A stretch of 64,000 bases of DNA, taken from the NCBI GenBank assembly GCA_025928545.1, contig JAICJH010000001.1, positions 62,001 through 126,000 on the forward strand, written 5' to 3'. Positions 1-8,145 of this stretch are shown here, one piece after another. This stretch comes from Bryobacteraceae bacterium (GTDB lineage Bacteria > Acidobacteriota > Terriglobia > Bryobacterales > Bryobacteraceae). The notes under the pieces were generated by a model that saw only the letters and a list, made by a program, of their open reading frames with translations, was not told the DNA's origin and searched no databases. Position numbers and translations under genes: made by a program. Every line of letters begins with the position of its first letter. The stretch's first letter is position 1.

Positions 1-1411
1 GCTGGAGTCCGGCTCAGTGCATGAAGTTGAAATCGTTCACGAGGGCAAAGTCGTTCAATACGCAGGCAATGAGATATATACCGTCCGTGCGCGAGGTACG
101 TGGTATCCAGGTCGCGCCTTCCAGTTCGCCACCTACGACGCTACTTTTCACTATCCCGACACGATGGATCTCGTCTCGGCCGGCGATATCAGGGAAGAGC
201 GTACTTCCAACGGCGTCCGAACCACCCGCCGCGTGCCCGAAGGGAAATTGCGGCTCCTTGGTTTCAATCTCGGCCGCTACACCCGGCGCGAGACTCAGAA
301 GAACGGTATCACCCTCCGGGTGTCCGCGAATCCGGATTTTGAGGCCTATCTCCGTCCCGCGCAGCCTCAAATCCTCGTGACCGACCCCACTCCAACGTCG
401 CGCGCCATACAGGTTCCCCGTCTGGTAACGCCTCCGGCGCCGCCGGCTGAACCTGCTGACCGTGTGGAGGCAATCTCGACCGAACTACTTTCGGCTCTCG
501 ATTTCTTTCGCTCCAGATTCGGCGAGCCGCCGCTCAAACATATCGAGGTTACTCCTGTCACCGGACGCTTTGGGCAGGGCTTCGCCGGCATGATCTACCT
601 GCCGACTTCGGTCTATCTCGACCCCGCGGCTTTGACCATCCGCCCAGGCTCGCAGATCGATGAAGCCTTCATGAGCCAGGTGCTCCGCATTCATGAAGCC
701 GCACATCAGTGGTGGGGCAATATCGTCACCGCGGATTCCTACCATCATGAGTGGCTGATGGAATCGCTCGCCAATTATTCGGCCGTGATGTTTCTCGAGA
801 GCAAAGCCGGGCCGAAAGCCATCGAGAAGGTTCTCGATATCTATCGCGCCGAACTCGTGAGGAAAGGGCCGGATGGCGTGACGGCGGAATCCCGGGGCCC
901 GGTTGTGGAAGGCCGGAGACTCGACGATCCTTCGTTTCCGGGAGCCGCCAATGCCGTCCTCTACGGTAAGGGAACGTGGATTATCCACATGCTCCGCCGC
1001 CGCCTGGGCGACCCGAATTTCCTCAGGATGCTCGCGGAACTCCGCCGCCGTTACGAATGGAAGACCATCACTACCGACGATTTCCGCCAGCTTTGCGCCG
1101 GCTTCCTGCCGCCTGGCTCGCCCGACCCGAAACTCACCGAATTCTTCGATCTCTGGGTTTACGACACCGGCATGCCATCTCTGAAGCTGAGTTACTCCGT
1201 GACAGGCCGCAAACTCACCGGTACACTGACCCAGACGGGCGTGCCGGACGATTTCACCGTCACCGTTCCCGTCGAAATTCGCACCAGCCCTTCCAACCGA
1301 ATCGTCCGGCAGATCAGGACCTCATCCGGACCCGTCAAGTTCACCGTGGACGTCTCCGGTCCCGGTGCGAAAGCAGTGCTTGATCCCGCCTGGAGCGTTC
1401 TCCGGCGTTAA
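1..1411 (+). CDS. M1 family metallopeptidase, 5' end outside the window
   Basis: Zinc metallopeptidase of the M1 (gluzincin) class, probably an exported or periplasmic aminopeptidase. About 470 residues are visible. The frame is open to the left edge (first full codon at base 2), so the GTG at 17 is probably not the true start and the N-terminus is missing. The zinc site is intact: HEAAHQWWGN is encoded at 692-721, and the third ligand Glu lies 19 residues after the second His, followed by a SLANYSA-type helix. The last ~80 residues form a beta-rich C-terminal domain. The stop lies 22 bp before the fumarase start, so the two may share a transcript. The substrate cannot be told from sequence. 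It is a useful contrast to the M1-like domain at 32679-35405, whose zinc ligands are lost. Confidence 0.88.
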   Translation, partial: LESGSVHEVEIVHEGKVVQYAGNEIYTVRARGTWYPGRAFQFATYDATFHYPDTMDLVSAGDIREERTSNGVRTTRRVPEGKLRLLGFNLGRYTRRETQKNGITLRVSANPDFEAYLRPAQPQILVTDPTPTSRAIQVPRLVTPPAPPAEPADRVEAISTELLSALDFFRSRFGEPPLKHIEVTPVTGRFGQGFAGMIYLPTSVYLDPAALTIRPGSQIDEAFMSQVLRIHEAAHQWWGNIVTADSYHHEWLMESLANYSAVMFLESKAGPKAIEKVLDIYRAELVRKGPDGVTAESRGPVVEGRRLDDPSFPGAANAVLYGKGTWIIHMLRRRLGDPNFLRMLAELRRRYEWKTITTDDFRQLCAGFLPPGSPDPKLTEFFDLWVYDTGMPSLKLSYSVTGRKLTGTLTQTGVPDDFTVTVPVEIRTSPSNRIVRQIRTSSGPVKFTVDVSGPGAKAVLDPAWSVLRR

Positions 1412-1433
1412 AATTGCTCCCACAGGAGACATC

Positions 1434-2873
1434 ATGCCTCCAGATTCCCGCCCGACCGATCCGGCCGACCCTGTAGAACTAGCGTCCGAGGAGTCCTTCC
1501 CTGCCTCGGATGTGCCGCCCTGGACGTTGGGGGCTGACAATCCGCAATACCGTATCGAACACGACACGATGGGGAAGGTTCACGTCCCCATTGGCGCGCT
1601 CTACGGAGCCCAGACGCAGCGCGCGGTTGAGAACTTTCCGGTTAGTTCATACCGCCTGCAACCCGCCTTTATTCGTGCGCTCGGACTCATCAAGTCGTGC
1701 GCCGCCCGATCCAATGCGGAGTCTGGCAAACTACCCGCGGATGTCGCGCAAGCCATCGAAAATGCCGCTGGCGACGTCGCCGGCGGAATGCACTTCGAGC
1801 AGTTCGTGGTGGATGTGTTCCAGACCGGCAGCGGCACATCCACCAACATGAACGCGAACGAAGTCATCGCCCGGCTCTCCGGATCTCATGCCAACGATCA
1901 CGTCAATGCCAGCCAATCCAGCAACGACGTCATTCCTTCCGCCATCCATATCTCCGCTGCTACGGAGGTGCACGGCGAATTGCTGCCGGCCATATACTCG
2001 CTGCGGGCGGCCCTCGAAAGCAAAGCCGACGAATTTCGAACCGTGTCGAAGATCGGGCGCACTCACCTCCAGGACGCAACTCCCATGACGCTGGGACAGG
2101 AGTTCGGTGGTTACGCCCATCAGGTGGCTGCAAGTGCTGAACGGCTGACACTCGCCATGCGTGGAATCTACGAACTCCCGCTCGGCGGCACGGCGATCGG
2201 TACCGGCGTGAACGCACCCCCGGGCTTTGCTGCGCGCACCATTGCCCTGATTTCCGAACGCTCCGGACTTCCGTTCTGCGAGGCGCGCAACCATTTTGAA
2301 GCCCAGGCTGCTAAAGACGCTGTTCTCTTTCTGAGTGGCGCACTAAGAACCTACGCGGTCGCTTTGACAAAGATTGCGAACGACATTCGCTGGCTTGGCT
2401 CCGGACCTCGCGGAGGCCTGGGTGAACTGCTTTTACGGGATTTGCAGCCCGGCTCCAGCATCATGCCCGGTAAAGTGAATCCCGTGATCCCGGAGAGTGT
2501 GTTGATGGTTTGCGCGCAGGTGATCGGGCACGATGCGAGCATCGCGTGGGCATGTGCGGGCGGCAATTTCGAACTCAACACGATGATGCCCATCATTGCT
2601 TTCGATTTGCTGGATTCAATCGCCCTGCTCAGCACTGCCTCGCGAAACTTCGCGGAGCGCTGCATCTGGAGCCTGGAGGCAAATGGCGAGAGAGCGGCAT
2701 CGCTGGTGGAACAATCCCTCGCCATGGCAACGCCCCTGGCGACGTCGATTGGCTACGAAGCCGCGGCGGCAATCGCGAAAGAGGCCTACGAAACAGGCCG
2801 CACGGTGCGGGAAGTAGCCCACGAAAAGCAACTCGCCCACCTGCTACCTAAGAAGGGAACAACCGCATTCTAA
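1434..2873 (+). CDS. fumC: Class II fumarate hydratase
   Basis: Interconverts fumarate and L-malate in the TCA cycle, in the cytoplasm. The 479 residues cover the whole aspartase/fumarase superfamily fold. GRTHLQD sits in the middle region, and the family signature GSSIMPGKVNP is encoded around 2453-2485. ATG 1434 was chosen because AGGAG lies 6-7 bases upstream (about 1423-1428). The frame is open upstream to 1365, but that part overlaps the M1 gene. The protein has an unusual ~35-residue acidic N-terminal extension before the normal fumarase start; it includes ASEESFPASD followed by a Trp, a motif also known from small acidobacterial and proteobacterial hydrophilic proteins. Citrate synthase lies 1 kb away on the other strand. 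Confidence 0.95.
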   Translation: MPPDSRPTDPADPVELASEESFPASDVPPWTLGADNPQYRIEHDTMGKVHVPIGALYGAQTQRAVENFPVSSYRLQPAFIRALGLIKSCAARSNAESGKLPADVAQAIENAAGDVAGGMHFEQFVVDVFQTGSGTSTNMNANEVIARLSGSHANDHVNASQSSNDVIPSAIHISAATEVHGELLPAIYSLRAALESKADEFRTVSKIGRTHLQDATPMTLGQEFGGYAHQVAASAERLTLAMRGIYELPLGGTAIGTGVNAPPGFAARTIALISERSGLPFCEARNHFEAQAAKDAVLFLSGALRTYAVALTKIANDIRWLGSGPRGGLGELLLRDLQPGSSIMPGKVNPVIPESVLMVCAQVIGHDASIAWACAGGNFELNTMMPIIAFDLLDSIALLSTASRNFAERCIWSLEANGERAASLVEQSLAMATPLATSIGYEAAAAIAKEAYETGRTVREVAHEKQLAHLLPKKGTTAF

Positions 2874-2914
2874 CGAAAAGGAACGAAAAAAGGGACAGAC
2901 GTATTTTCGCGCAT

Positions 2915-2938
2915 CGCCGGATCGCTGCTCATCCGGCG
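2915..2938. terminator. GC-rich hairpin downstream of fumC
   Basis: A perfect 8-bp inverted repeat (CGCCGGAT, 8-base loop, ATCCGGCG) lies 42-65 bases after the fumC stop. No T-run follows, so it is either a non-canonical terminator or RNA-stabilising hairpin, or part of a dispersed REP-like element. The preceding bases (2886-2907), an A-rich run followed by GGGACAGACG, look like a repeat tag rather than coding DNA. Confidence 0.4.
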
Positions 2939-2973
2939 CAATCCTTCCCCCAACCGATGTTAGAGTTATTTTC

Positions 2974-3333
2974 GTGAACCTTCCTGATGAATTTCGGCGG
3001 TTGACAGAACGGTTGAACCGCGCTAACTCGGCTTTCGTTCTGGCGGGGCTGAACGATTTGCTCACCACCGCTGCCGGAAACCAGCTCGAATTCCTGGAAG
3101 CGCCCGCAATTGAGGATGCGTATCTCTCCAACTACGTTGCCGCCCTGGTCGAACTGGCGGCGCACCGTAGTGGGGTTTGTCCACCACTCTGGACGTCGGC
3201 TGTTGCTCCTCTTTCGAAGTCCGTTTTTGCAGTCCCGTGGCTGAGTCTGCGGGCGCATCTGCTCACCGAATCTCCGGTTCCATTTCGCCGTCGGAATATC
3301 TTCATCGATTCCAGCCTCGGTGCGCGCGTATGA
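2974..3333 (+). CDS. Hypothetical partner protein of a DUF6036 nucleotidyltransferase module
   Basis: A 119-residue protein with a GTG start. No enzymatic motif is visible. The C-terminal half has a conserved look: a PPLWT motif, then hydrophobic stretches, then PVPFRRRNIFIDSS near the end. From memory, proteins with this ending are encoded directly before DUF6036 nucleotidyltransferases, in pairs that resemble toxin-antitoxin modules. The context fits: its TGA (3331-3333) overlaps the downstream ATG at 3330 by four bases. The reading frame is intact even though the partner gene is broken. Function is unknown; a toxin-antitoxin role is inference from layout only. No strong ribosome-binding site precedes the GTG. 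Confidence 0.6.
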   Translation: MNLPDEFRRLTERLNRANSAFVLAGLNDLLTTAAGNQLEFLEAPAIEDAYLSNYVAALVELAAHRSGVCPPLWTSAVAPLSKSVFAVPWLSLRAHLLTESPVPFRRRNIFIDSSLGARV

Positions 3334-3855
3334 TGTTCACTTCCACGCGAATCCGCGAATTGTTCGTGGCGTTGAATGGGGAATTGGAGTGAATGGGCAT
3401 CCGGGGAGAGGCGTTCCTCGCCGGGGGAGCTGTGATGTGCCTTGTATTTGAGGCGCGGTCTGCCACCAAAGACATTGATGCACTCCTTGTACACGCAGCG
3501 GAACTCCGCCTTGCTGCGCATGCAGTCGCGGAGCAGGAGGGGCTACCCGATGACTGGCTGAACGACGCGGTGAAAGGCTTCTTCAGTACCACAGGACGTT
3601 TCGAAATATTCGAGGAACTCAGCCACCTGCGAGTCTACGTTCCTCATCCCGCGTATCTGCTGGCAATGAAATGCCTCGCCATGCGGTTGGGTGAGGACTT
3701 CCAGGATCTCGACGATGTCAGAGTTCTGATCGATGCTCTGGGTCTGAAAACCGTGGCCGCTGCCGATGAGATATTGGGCCAGTACTATGCGTTGGAACAA
3801 TATCCGGCGAAGGCCCCGATACGTCCTGGAGGAATTACTCCATGAAAATCGATGA
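3330..3855 (+). pseudogene. DUF6036-type nucleotidyltransferase, broken by a stop and a frameshift
   Basis: Reads as a DUF6036 (MNT-fold) nucleotidyltransferase with two lesions. The natural start is ATG 3330, in a 4-base overlap with the preceding stop. After 20 residues an in-frame TGA (3390-3392) interrupts the normal N-terminal helix; translation could restart only at ATG 3393. The core is well kept: GGAVMCLVF, then TKDIDAL (the catalytic Asp-x-Asp region), then EGLPDDWLNDAVKGF and LAMKCLAMR. Near the end a CCCC run (3814-3817) carries one base too many. Dropping one C gives the family-like ending YVLEELLHENR with a stop at 3853-3855; as written, the frame ends at 3845 in an unrelated tail. 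A restart product of 150 residues (3393-3845) might still be made. Confidence 0.75.
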
Positions 3856-3879
3856 AGCCCCGTACGCAAAAAAGGCTGT

Positions 3880-5157
3880 CTAAACACCGACCGGCGCCGG
3901 TTGCGTTTCCCCAACGTAAATCTGCCGGGGCCGGGCGATTTTCTGCTCGGAATCTTCCAGCATCTCCTGCCATTGCGCGAGCCAGCCGACCATTCGCGGG
4001 ATAGCGAATAGCACCGTGAACATGTCCGTCGAGAATCCCATGGCCTGATAAATGATGCCGGAGTAAAAATCGACATTCGGATAAAGCTTGCGCTGCACGA
4101 AATAGGGATCTTCGAGCGCGATCTTTTCCAGTTCCAGCGCGATATCGAGCTTGGGATTCCGACCGCTGATGGCAAACACCTGCTCGGCGGTCTGCTTGAT
4201 GATGCGGGCGCGCGGATCGTAGTTCTTGTAAACGCGGTGCCCGAAGCCCATGAGACGGAACTCACCGGCCTTCACTTTTGCGATGTAGGCGGGAATATTT
4301 TCCACCGAGCCTATCTCATCCAGCATGTGGAGAACTTCTTCGTTCGCGCCTCCGTGCAGCGGACCTGACAGTGCCGCCGCAGCCGCGGCAGCGGTCACAT
4401 ATGGATCGGGTAACGAACTGCCGACGCTGCGCATCGCCGTGGTACCGCAGTTCTGCTCGTGATCGGCATGAAGGATGAAAAGAATATTGAGGGCTTTCGC
4501 CAATACGGGGTTGACGTTGTATTTCAGCTCAGTTCTCTTCCACAGCATGCTCATGAAATTTTCGGCATAGCCGAGGGTGTCGTCGGGATAAACATACGGA
4601 AGGCCAAGGCTGTGCCGGTACGCGTAGGCCGCGATGGTAGGCACCTTGGCGACGAGCCGAAGAACCTGGAGGTCGCGCTCACCCGGATCTTTGACGTGCC
4701 TGGCCGAGGGATAAAAGGTGGAGAGAGCCGCAAGAGTGCTGACCAGCATCCCCATCGGATGCGCGTCGTGATGAAAGCCGTCCATGAATTTCTTGACATT
4801 TTCATGCACCAGGGCGTGTTGCCGGATCTTGTCGTCCCAGTCCTTCAGTTCATCGGCTTCGGGCAGGTGGCCAAACAAAAGCAGGTGGGCAACTTCGAGA
4901 AAGCTGCAGGTTTCGGCGAGCGCTTCGATCGGGTATCCGCGGTAGCAGAGAACGCCTTTGTCGCCATCGATGTAGGTGATCGAACTCTGGCAGCAGGCTG
5001 TGTTCAGGAAGGCGGGGTCGTAGCTCATCACTCCGAAATCGTCCGGCCCTGTTCTGATCTGGCGAAGGTCGGTGGCGCGGATGTTGCCACGGAACAGCGG
5101 CAGCGTGTAGTTCAGGCCAGTGCGGTTGTCGGTCACGGTAAGAGTTTCGTTGGGCAT
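3880..5157 (-). CDS. gltA: Citrate synthase
   Basis: Condenses acetyl-CoA and oxaloacetate to citrate, the entry step of the TCA cycle. The 425 residues are close to the length of the hexameric gram-negative type. Active-site regions are all visible: LHADHEQNCGT (first His), HGGANEE, GFGHRVYKNYDPRA (second His and Arg) and VDFYSG (catalytic Asp). The N-terminus carries the usual small beta domain of type II enzymes. The frame extends to a TTG at 5184, but ATG 5157 is preferred because AAGGA lies nine bases before it. It is transcribed divergently from the ArfB gene. The fumarase 1 kb away makes this a loose TCA neighbourhood, not an operon. Confidence 0.96.
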   Translation of the reverse strand: MPNETLTVTDNRTGLNYTLPLFRGNIRATDLRQIRTGPDDFGVMSYDPAFLNTACCQSSITYIDGDKGVLCYRGYPIEALAETCSFLEVAHLLLFGHLPEADELKDWDDKIRQHALVHENVKKFMDGFHHDAHPMGMLVSTLAALSTFYPSARHVKDPGERDLQVLRLVAKVPTIAAYAYRHSLGLPYVYPDDTLGYAENFMSMLWKRTELKYNVNPVLAKALNILFILHADHEQNCGTTAMRSVGSSLPDPYVTAAAAAAALSGPLHGGANEEVLHMLDEIGSVENIPAYIAKVKAGEFRLMGFGHRVYKNYDPRARIIKQTAEQVFAISGRNPKLDIALELEKIALEDPYFVQRKLYPNVDFYSGIIYQAMGFSTDMFTVLFAIPRMVGWLAQWQEMLEDSEQKIARPRQIYVGETQPAPVGV

Positions 5158-5321
5158 CAGATAGGGTCCTTGGCGGTTCTTCAATAAAGTCTCAACACAC
5201 GAGTTAGCCCTTCATGCCGCACCCGATGTGCCAGGAGTACGATTCAGAACCCTTTTGTTTCTGTCAACGGAGATTCCGGCCAGCGCACTGGCACGCATAT
5301 CTGAGTGAATTGGCGCTGGAC

Positions 5322-5798
5322 ATGTCGCGCCTTTCGAGTATTCCGGCGGAAGGCTATCGGCGTTCAGCATTGCGGCTATGCTGGAAACAGCATTTGCCCA
5401 TAATCATTCCAGATTCCGAACTGACAATGACCTTTGTTCGCGCCTCCGGGCCCGGCGGCCAAAATGTCAACAAAGTTTCCACCGCCGTCCAACTGCGCTT
5501 CGATGTCGCGAAATCCCGCGCGCTTCCGGCGGACGTGCGGCAGCGCGTGCTCGCGCTAGCCGGCAATCGCGCCACGCGGGACGGCGTTTTGATCATTACG
5601 TCCAGCGTCCACCGGACGCAGGATGCCAACCGAGCCGAAGCCCGGGCGCGGCTGAACGAACTCATCGCCCGCGCTGAAGTCGTGCCGAAAACCCGCCGCC
5701 CGTCTCGTCCCACGCTCGGCTCCATGGTTCGTCGGCTCACGGCAAAATCGCAACGATCGTCATCTAAGAAACTGCGCGGCCGGGCAACGGAAGATTGA
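5322..5798 (+). CDS. arfB: ArfB-type peptidyl-tRNA hydrolase (ribosome rescue)
   Basis: Release-factor-like hydrolase that frees nascent chains from ribosomes stalled without a stop codon. The catalytic GGQ is present in the context SGPGGQNVNKVST, followed by the RF-1 domain core and a basic C-terminal tail (RRPSRPTLGS, then KSQRSSSKKLRGR) that in ArfB inserts into the empty mRNA channel. There is no codon-recognition domain, which separates it from RF1/RF2. The start is uncertain. ATG 5322 gives 158 residues. The usual ArfB N-terminus matches a start near LPIIIPDSEL, where TTG 5394 has GGAAA about six bases upstream and would give 134 residues. A longer frame from ATG 5214 exists but its first residues look non-coding. 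Confidence 0.87.
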   Translation: MSRLSSIPAEGYRRSALRLCWKQHLPIIIPDSELTMTFVRASGPGGQNVNKVSTAVQLRFDVAKSRALPADVRQRVLALAGNRATRDGVLIITSSVHRTQDANRAEARARLNELIARAEVVPKTRRPSRPTLGSMVRRLTAKSQRSSSKKLRGRATED

Positions 5799-5813
5799 GT
5801 CGGCTCCGCCACC

Positions 5814-7826
5814 CTAGTTCGGCGCGGAAGTGGGCATATTACTCTGTAGCAGATAGCCTGAATCGCCACCCTGTCTGTTCACCGCGTCCTCATAGAGATG
5901 CATCGGCGCGAACCCAGGCTTGAACGAGATCACCAAAGACAGACCGAAATAAGCGCCCGGCACGATCCCACGGAAATTTACGGCGCACTGGCTGTTCGCC
6001 GCAGTTCCCGTGCCGCCCGGAACCCGCGTCCAAACCGCGGCATCGTCGCTCGCGAGCCATGGTACGATCCCATCGAAATAGATCCAGCAGGCGTTCTGTC
6101 CGTTGACCGTGTTGTTCAGCAGAATATCCAGACTGGAAACATTCTGATACCCAAGTGGATCAGTCGAGAGGTACAGGAATGCGTACGGAGAGGTCGGCGA
6201 CGCCGTATTGCCCGACGGACCGCCAAACCACGCAGACGGAACGCCGCGATAGACGTTCAGCTGCACCTGCGCGGAATGCGTCAGATTACCGCTGGTGCCA
6301 GTGACCGTAATCGCATACTCGTTTGGCGGTTCTCCGTCCACCGTTTGAATCGAGAACTGTGACGGAGTTCCGGGACCGACGGGGGCTGGCGGCGTCAGCA
6401 GAGCGTTCGGGGGCAGTCCCGTCACGTTGAAACTAACGGTGCCTGTAAAGCCGGCGAACGGAGAAACCGTGGCGGAGAAATTTGATGCCCCGCCAGCCGC
6501 AATACTCTGCAAACCTGGCGTTACCGCAATCTGAAAATCGGGCGCCGAGTATCCGGCCGTCGCGTTCCATGTCCCCTGGGGAACATACCCGGTAGTGGGG
6601 CCGTTGCCGTCCCACGCATCGGCATACACAGTCTTCGTGCCGGTAAAGAGCGACGAGAATTGCAGCGCAAACTGCAGGGTCAGCGTAGCGCCGCTACCCG
6701 TGGATGTCACAGCGCCGGCGGGCAGGCTGCACTGGCTATTCGCGAGCGCCGCCACATTCGGCAGCGGACCAACTGGAATCTGCGTCCAGGACTTTGTGTC
6801 GTCACTCGCTATGGCGAGTGAACCGCTCCCATCCGCCGCATTTGGGGCCGGCATCCAGACAAGCCAGCATCCGTTCGTCCCGCTCAATGAAGAGTTCATC
6901 AGAAAGCCGACGAAACCCAGTGTCTGGAATCCGGGCGAATCGGTCGCGGTAACGGTGAAGTTCGATGAGTTCTGCGAAGGAAACGCGACTGAAACTGACG
7001 GGGTCGAATATGGTTTTACGATCAGAGTCAGTGTCACCACGTGGGTAATTGTGCCGTCCGAAAAATTAGCAGTGGCAGTTACGGTGCCTGGCGTCGTGGC
7101 AGTTGAAGTTGAAAGAGAAATCGTGACAATCGTCGACTGCAGGGGAGGATTGACAACGGTAATAGGCAGAGTTGCGGACTTGAAGCCTCCTACGGAAATC
7201 GAAGAGGCGCCCGGCCCCGTGAGCTGTGTCGTGATCGCGATGGTTCCCTGGTAACCGTTCACCGCCGTCAGTTGCAGATTGTATTCCGCGGAATTGCCGG
7301 CGACCACAGTTTGGGAGAAGGAAGTATATGCGGAGACAGTAAAATCCGGCGCGGATGATGCGCTGACTGTCCAGTTGTCGGTGGCCTGATAACCGGAATC
7401 GTTGCCGGACAAGTCGGATGCGCGCGCCCAGAGCGTTTTATCGCCGGCCCAGGCCGCGGAGAACTGAATTGTGAAGGTGACCGAAAGCGAGGTAGAGCCT
7501 GCTACTATCTGCTTCACACTGGCGGAGCAATAGGAGCTCGCGGTTCCCCAGCCGTTGTCTCCGTGGATGATGATCTGACGTTGCTGCGCGTCAAAGTAGA
7601 GCCAGCAGCCAGTTGCCCCGTCGAAGGACGAGTTCACCAGCATATTCATGTTGGCGACGTCGGACGCGCCGAGGCTATCCCCGACAGAAAGCGCGAAGTC
7701 GCCCGACAGTCCTTCGGCAGGAGTCGACGGATGAACGCTGACGTTCCCGAGCGTGGCATAGGCAGGGGTCACCGCGAATAACAGAGTGAAACCTAAGCAG
7801 GCAATGGACAATGCGCTTTTGAGCAT
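5814..7826 (-). CDS. Secreted modular protein with three copies of an ACW/NSQC module
   Basis: A 670-residue exported protein of unknown role. It begins with a clear signal peptide (about residues 1-24, ending TPAYA). The rest alternates two module types in the order A-B-A-B-A. Module A (about residues 25-155, 300-425 and 555-670) is ~115 residues with a shared pattern: hydrophobic start, Asn-rich strand, ACW or GCW plus aromatic/Asp, a later SQC or SYC, then a strand, LY/VY.D and SGY or TGY. Each copy keeps two cysteines, suggesting a disulphide. Module B (about 165-275 and 430-545) looks like a CARDB/Ig-like beta sandwich starting DF. AGGTG lies six bases before ATG 7826. It ends without a membrane anchor or sorting signal. 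Similar A modules occur in other acidobacterial Ig proteins as far as I recall. Confidence 0.8.
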   Translation of the reverse strand: MLKSALSIACLGFTLLFAVTPAYATLGNVSVHPSTPAEGLSGDFALSVGDSLGASDVANMNMLVNSSFDGATGCWLYFDAQQRQIIIHGDNGWGTASSYCSASVKQIVAGSTSLSVTFTIQFSAAWAGDKTLWARASDLSGNDSGYQATDNWTVSASSAPDFTVSAYTSFSQTVVAGNSAEYNLQLTAVNGYQGTIAITTQLTGPGASSISVGGFKSATLPITVVNPPLQSTIVTISLSTSTATTPGTVTATANFSDGTITHVVTLTLIVKPYSTPSVSVAFPSQNSSNFTVTATDSPGFQTLGFVGFLMNSSLSGTNGCWLVWMPAPNAADGSGSLAIASDDTKSWTQIPVGPLPNVAALANSQCSLPAGAVTSTGSGATLTLQFALQFSSLFTGTKTVYADAWDGNGPTTGYVPQGTWNATAGYSAPDFQIAVTPGLQSIAAGGASNFSATVSPFAGFTGTVSFNVTGLPPNALLTPPAPVGPGTPSQFSIQTVDGEPPNEYAITVTGTSGNLTHSAQVQLNVYRGVPSAWFGGPSGNTASPTSPYAFLYLSTDPLGYQNVSSLDILLNNTVNGQNACWIYFDGIVPWLASDDAAVWTRVPGGTGTAANSQCAVNFRGIVPGAYFGLSLVISFKPGFAPMHLYEDAVNRQGGDSGYLLQSNMPTSAPN

Positions 7827-8145
7827 AAGAGCACCTGTTGAGTGTGAAATTTGTCATATCGAACAAAGGCACATTTACTGCCATCGGACACGAATTTGCT
7901 CACTAAATTGAAAACGGTGGTTTTCTATGCTTAATACCATTTGGAATAACTGTATTTTTCAGCACCACCTCACAAATGCCAGGCGCACAAAGTGGCATTT
8001 TTACACCGCACGTGGCGGTTGTTTTGGGCTTCTTTCAATGGTCGGTTTGCGTTTTTCAGATTTAAATACGGTCGCTAACCCGACGAAACCGGCGTTGCAC
8101 TGCCGCCGTCGTATCTACCGCCCGACAGGCACCCAATCGAAATCT
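7827..8145. promoter_or_regulatory. 319-bp divergent intergenic region with two hairpins
   Basis: A/T-richer gap between the divergent starts at 7826 (-) and 8146 (+). It contains two perfect inverted repeats: 7910-7925 (GAAAAC, 4-base loop, GTTTTC) and 7974-8000 (AAATGCCA, 11-base loop, TGGCATTT). The second ends in five Ts (7998-8002), the shape of a small intrinsic terminator on the + strand. The frame of the downstream gene is open from 7927, but the residues there do not look like protein. Both promoters should lie here; no convincing -35/-10 pair could be assigned. Confidence 0.5.
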
